From the NCBI GenBank assembly GCA_910579835.1, contig CAJTWQ010000017.1, forward strand, positions 1 through 32,621: DNA of 32,621 nt. Direction: 5' to 3'. The stretch's first letter is position 1. Every line of letters begins with the position of its first letter. The position numbers and the translations under genes are program-made. Source of the stretch: an uncultured Ruminococcus sp. GTDB lineage: Bacteria > Bacillota > Clostridia > Oscillospirales > Ruminococcaceae. The notes under the pieces were generated by a model. The model saw nothing but the letters and a program-made list of their open reading frames with translations. It was not told where the DNA came from and made no database searches. Shown here piece by piece: positions 31,319-32,621 of the stretch.

Positions 31319-32188
31319 ATGGGGAGAATATTTGATTTTAGCGGTATAGAAAACAGCGAAAAAACTATTAAAAAAACTTGGAGTGAGTTTCGAGAGTGTC
31401 TGGCAAAAGGCCTGTTTTCTTATGAGGAAATCGATAAGGCTAAGCAGCAAACGTTTTTAAAGGTATATGATGATTTATTCAATAAAAACTCCGGCATTGA
31501 ACATAAAACGATTGCAATTAAGGATTTAAAAAGTGAACTAATTGGTAGAGGAACTATATTAAAGAGGGACGAAGTTCCAAATTATGAACGTTTCCTTCCT
31601 AAAGAAGAGTACATTAAAGAAGATAATCGTTTTAGTCCTCCTGGAGTTGAGTGGCTTTATTTGGCAATCGGTAATGATAGCGATATACACGAGTGCGCAC
31701 AAGCTGAATGCCGAGTTAAAACAGGAAATAGATTCGGGTTTTGTCATTTTCAATTTGATGATAAGTACGATGATTATAAATTGGTTGACCTTACCATTGC
31801 TGATGGTATTTCTTATGCTGAATTGAATGCATCGTTAGAAGAATATGGACAGGCACAAGTAAAAAAAGGTGTTAAAGTTGCAAAAGCGTTGGGTTTTGTT
31901 CCAAGAATGAACACTAACAAAAAAGAGTTTGCAGAGTTGTTTACTCGTTGGGGCGTATATACCTATACAAAGTTATTGTCAGAACAAATATTTGTACCAC
32001 TTGACGCGACAGATAATAGAGCAATTGCATATGCACCATTTCAAACAATTGCTCAATACTACATTTCTTTAGGTTATTCTGGTATTGTTTATGGTAGCAC
32101 GGTGTGTCCAGTTGGGAAAAATATTGTATTATTTGATAAGAGAATGGCTTGTCCGATAGGAGCAATAGAAGACTATCAAATATTGTAG
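31319..32188 (+). CDS. RES-domain protein (NAD+-degrading toxin family)
   Basis: A 289-residue protein. The first about 95 residues are an unassigned helical domain. From residue 100 it matches the RES domain: Arg104 in 'DNRFSPPGVEWLYLAIG', a Glu in 'IHECAQAECR' (125 or 130) and Ser260 in 'GYSGIVYGSTVCPVGKNIVL', the Arg-Glu-Ser set that names the family. RES toxins such as MbcT, ParT and Res phosphorolyse, ADP-ribosylate or hydrolyse with NAD+, and are normally paired with an Xre/MbcA-type antitoxin, which is absent here. GAGG lies 10 bases before the ATG. As last gene of an operon with two nucleases it could be an abortive-infection effector (inference). It is AT-rich (one sampled line has 18 G/C of 60). 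Confidence 0.85.
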   Translation: MGRIFDFSGIENSEKTIKKTWSEFRECLAKGLFSYEEIDKAKQQTFLKVYDDLFNKNSGIEHKTIAIKDLKSELIGRGTILKRDEVPNYERFLPKEEYIKEDNRFSPPGVEWLYLAIGNDSDIHECAQAECRVKTGNRFGFCHFQFDDKYDDYKLVDLTIADGISYAELNASLEEYGQAQVKKGVKVAKALGFVPRMNTNKKEFAELFTRWGVYTYTKLLSEQIFVPLDATDNRAIAYAPFQTIAQYYISLGYSGIVYGSTVCPVGKNIVLFDKRMACPIGAIEDYQIL

Positions 32189-32206
32189 TACGAGAGTAAC
32201 ATAGAC

Positions 32207-32289
32207 ATATTCCCGTAAACGGTAAAACTGTGAAATAGGCTGATGATATATTCCCGTAATCGGAAAAATATCAAAGAAATCCAGCCTAT
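32207..32289. repeat. Two direct repeats and a nested hairpin at the island's right end
   Basis: ATATTCCCGTAAACGG (32207-32222) and ATATTCCCGTAATCGG (32248-32263) differ at one base and start 41 bases apart. The second lies at the tip of a nested stem made of ATAGGCTG/CAGCCTAT (32235-32242 with 32282-32289), GATAT/ATATC, and TTCC/GGAA. It sits directly before the rlmD tail, where recombinase arm sites would be expected. Confidence 0.55.
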
Positions 32290-32293
32290 CCTG

Positions 32294-32344
32294 TCGAGCC
32301 ACGTCGAGTGCGTGGTTTTGATGTCAAGGGCAACGCAGGAATAG
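32294..32344 (+). pseudogene. Displaced 3' end of rlmD (right junction of the island)
   Basis: The frame reads 'SSHVECVVLMSRATQE' and a stop, matching the last residues of RlmD ('RHVECVVLLSKVQK' at 25610-25654). At base level the core CACGTnGAGTGCGTnGTnTTGnTGTCAA (n marks the differences) is 24 of 28 identical to 25613-25640. Homology to RlmD stops at once upstream. This is best explained as the original gene end left behind by integration. Confidence 0.8.
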
Positions 32345-32437
32345 CCGAGAAAACGCCTATTTTACGCAGCTTTTGCAATGTTATCAAATCTACGCACTCG
32401 GAACATATGCTGTATGTCAGTCCACGGAAACATATCT

Positions 32438-32534
32438 GACAACAAATCCAAGCACTATCAAAATACAGCACTCGCAGGTTGAGTGCTTGAAAATGTTGGA
32501 TTTCGGGTAGGGTTGGGTGCTTGGATTTGTTGTC
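32438..32534. repeat. 97-base inverted-repeat structure before the GNAT gene
   Basis: Perfect 18-base arms GACAACAAATCCAAGCAC (32438-32455) and its reverse complement (32517-32534) enclose a second hairpin AGCACTC/GAGTGCT (32467-32473 with 32481-32487). It lies 4-5 bases before the ribosome site of the next gene. It could be a leader RNA structure or a small mobile repeat. Confidence 0.6.
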
Positions 32535-32550
32535 ACAGAAAGGATTTAAA

Positions 32551-32621
32551 ATGATACTGAAAACAGAAAGATTGATACTTCGTCCATGGACAGAGGACGA
32601 TGCAAAAAGCTTATTCAAATA
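32551..32621 (+). CDS. GNAT family N-acetyltransferase (start only, cut by window end)
   Basis: The first 23 codons read 'ILKTERLILRPWTEDDAKS' after the Met, the standard N-terminus of RimJ/RimL-type GNAT acetyltransferases, which transfer acetyl groups from acetyl-CoA to amines. AAAGGA (32539-32544) precedes the ATG. The rest lies outside the window, so the substrate cannot be judged. Confidence 0.8.
   Translation, partial: MILKTERLILRPWTEDDAKSLFK

Larger units (their letters stand above)
32189..32550. other. Right end of the island and host junction, no intact gene
   Basis: These 362 bases contain two near-identical short repeats and a nested hairpin (32207-32289), the stranded rlmD tail (32294-32344), about 90 bases with no recognised feature, and a 97-base inverted repeat (32438-32534). 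No open frame here looks like a gene. Confidence 0.7.

Overview
The window looks like a chromosomal segment of a low-to-moderate GC, Gram-positive, cellulolytic Clostridia, most like a Ruminococcus-type member of the Oscillospiraceae. The main reasons are a secreted family 44 glycoside hydrolase ending in a type I dockerin (a cellulosome component), Firmicutes-style genes (hemZ, recJ, a bifunctional rel, a comF-like gene, an ECF transporter S component), strong AGGAGG-type ribosome binding sites and TTGACA/TATAAT-type promoters. The species assignment is inference.

Bases 1-2408 hold a small operon on the plus strand: a ferredoxin-like aldo/keto reductase, an ECF S component and a DUF1893 deaminase-fold protein. 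A 161-base palindromic MITE-like element begins directly at the last stop codon. Bases 2417-6911 (minus strand) hold a TetR regulator, an MMPL/RND-type membrane exporter and a secreted heptad-repeat partner, with a clear palindromic operator in front of the exporter. Bases 7069-9300 are the GH44-dockerin gene, and 9359-9880 a DUF6125-like protein. Bases 10123-13203 hold a translationally coupled trio: a UbiA-type prenyltransferase of the decaprenyl-phosphate phosphoribosyltransferase kind, a HAD phosphatase and a GT-C-like polytopic membrane protein. This looks like a lipid-linked pentose pathway. Bases 13299-17406 hold a ComF-like phosphoribosyltransferase, a diguanylate cyclase with a LacI-type sugar-binding front end, and a cation diffusion facilitator. 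Bases 17827-25654 are a housekeeping operon: recJ, rel, an MBL-fold hydrolase, hemZ and rlmD.

The most interesting part is 25655-32344. A second, diverged copy of the last 17 or so codons of rlmD lies at 32294-32344, so the 6.6 kb in between appears to be an island inserted in the 3' end of rlmD, a known class of integration target. Its left end carries the broken C-terminal pieces of a phage VapE-type protein and of a large serine recombinase. Its cargo is a compact five-gene operon (26747-32188) behind a consensus promoter: a ribbon-helix-helix-like protein, a DUF262+HNH protein of the GmrSD kind, a 508-residue protein I do not recognise, a zinc-ribbon + Mrr-type PD-(D/E)XK nuclease, and a RES-domain (NAD+-degrading family) protein with no recognisable partner antitoxin. 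Together they make a plausible undescribed anti-phage or anti-plasmid cassette, possibly assembled from two modules of different base composition.

Beyond the island the host sequence resumes with a strong 97-base inverted-repeat structure and the start of a GNAT acetyltransferase cut by the window edge. No tRNA, rRNA or CRISPR array was seen.
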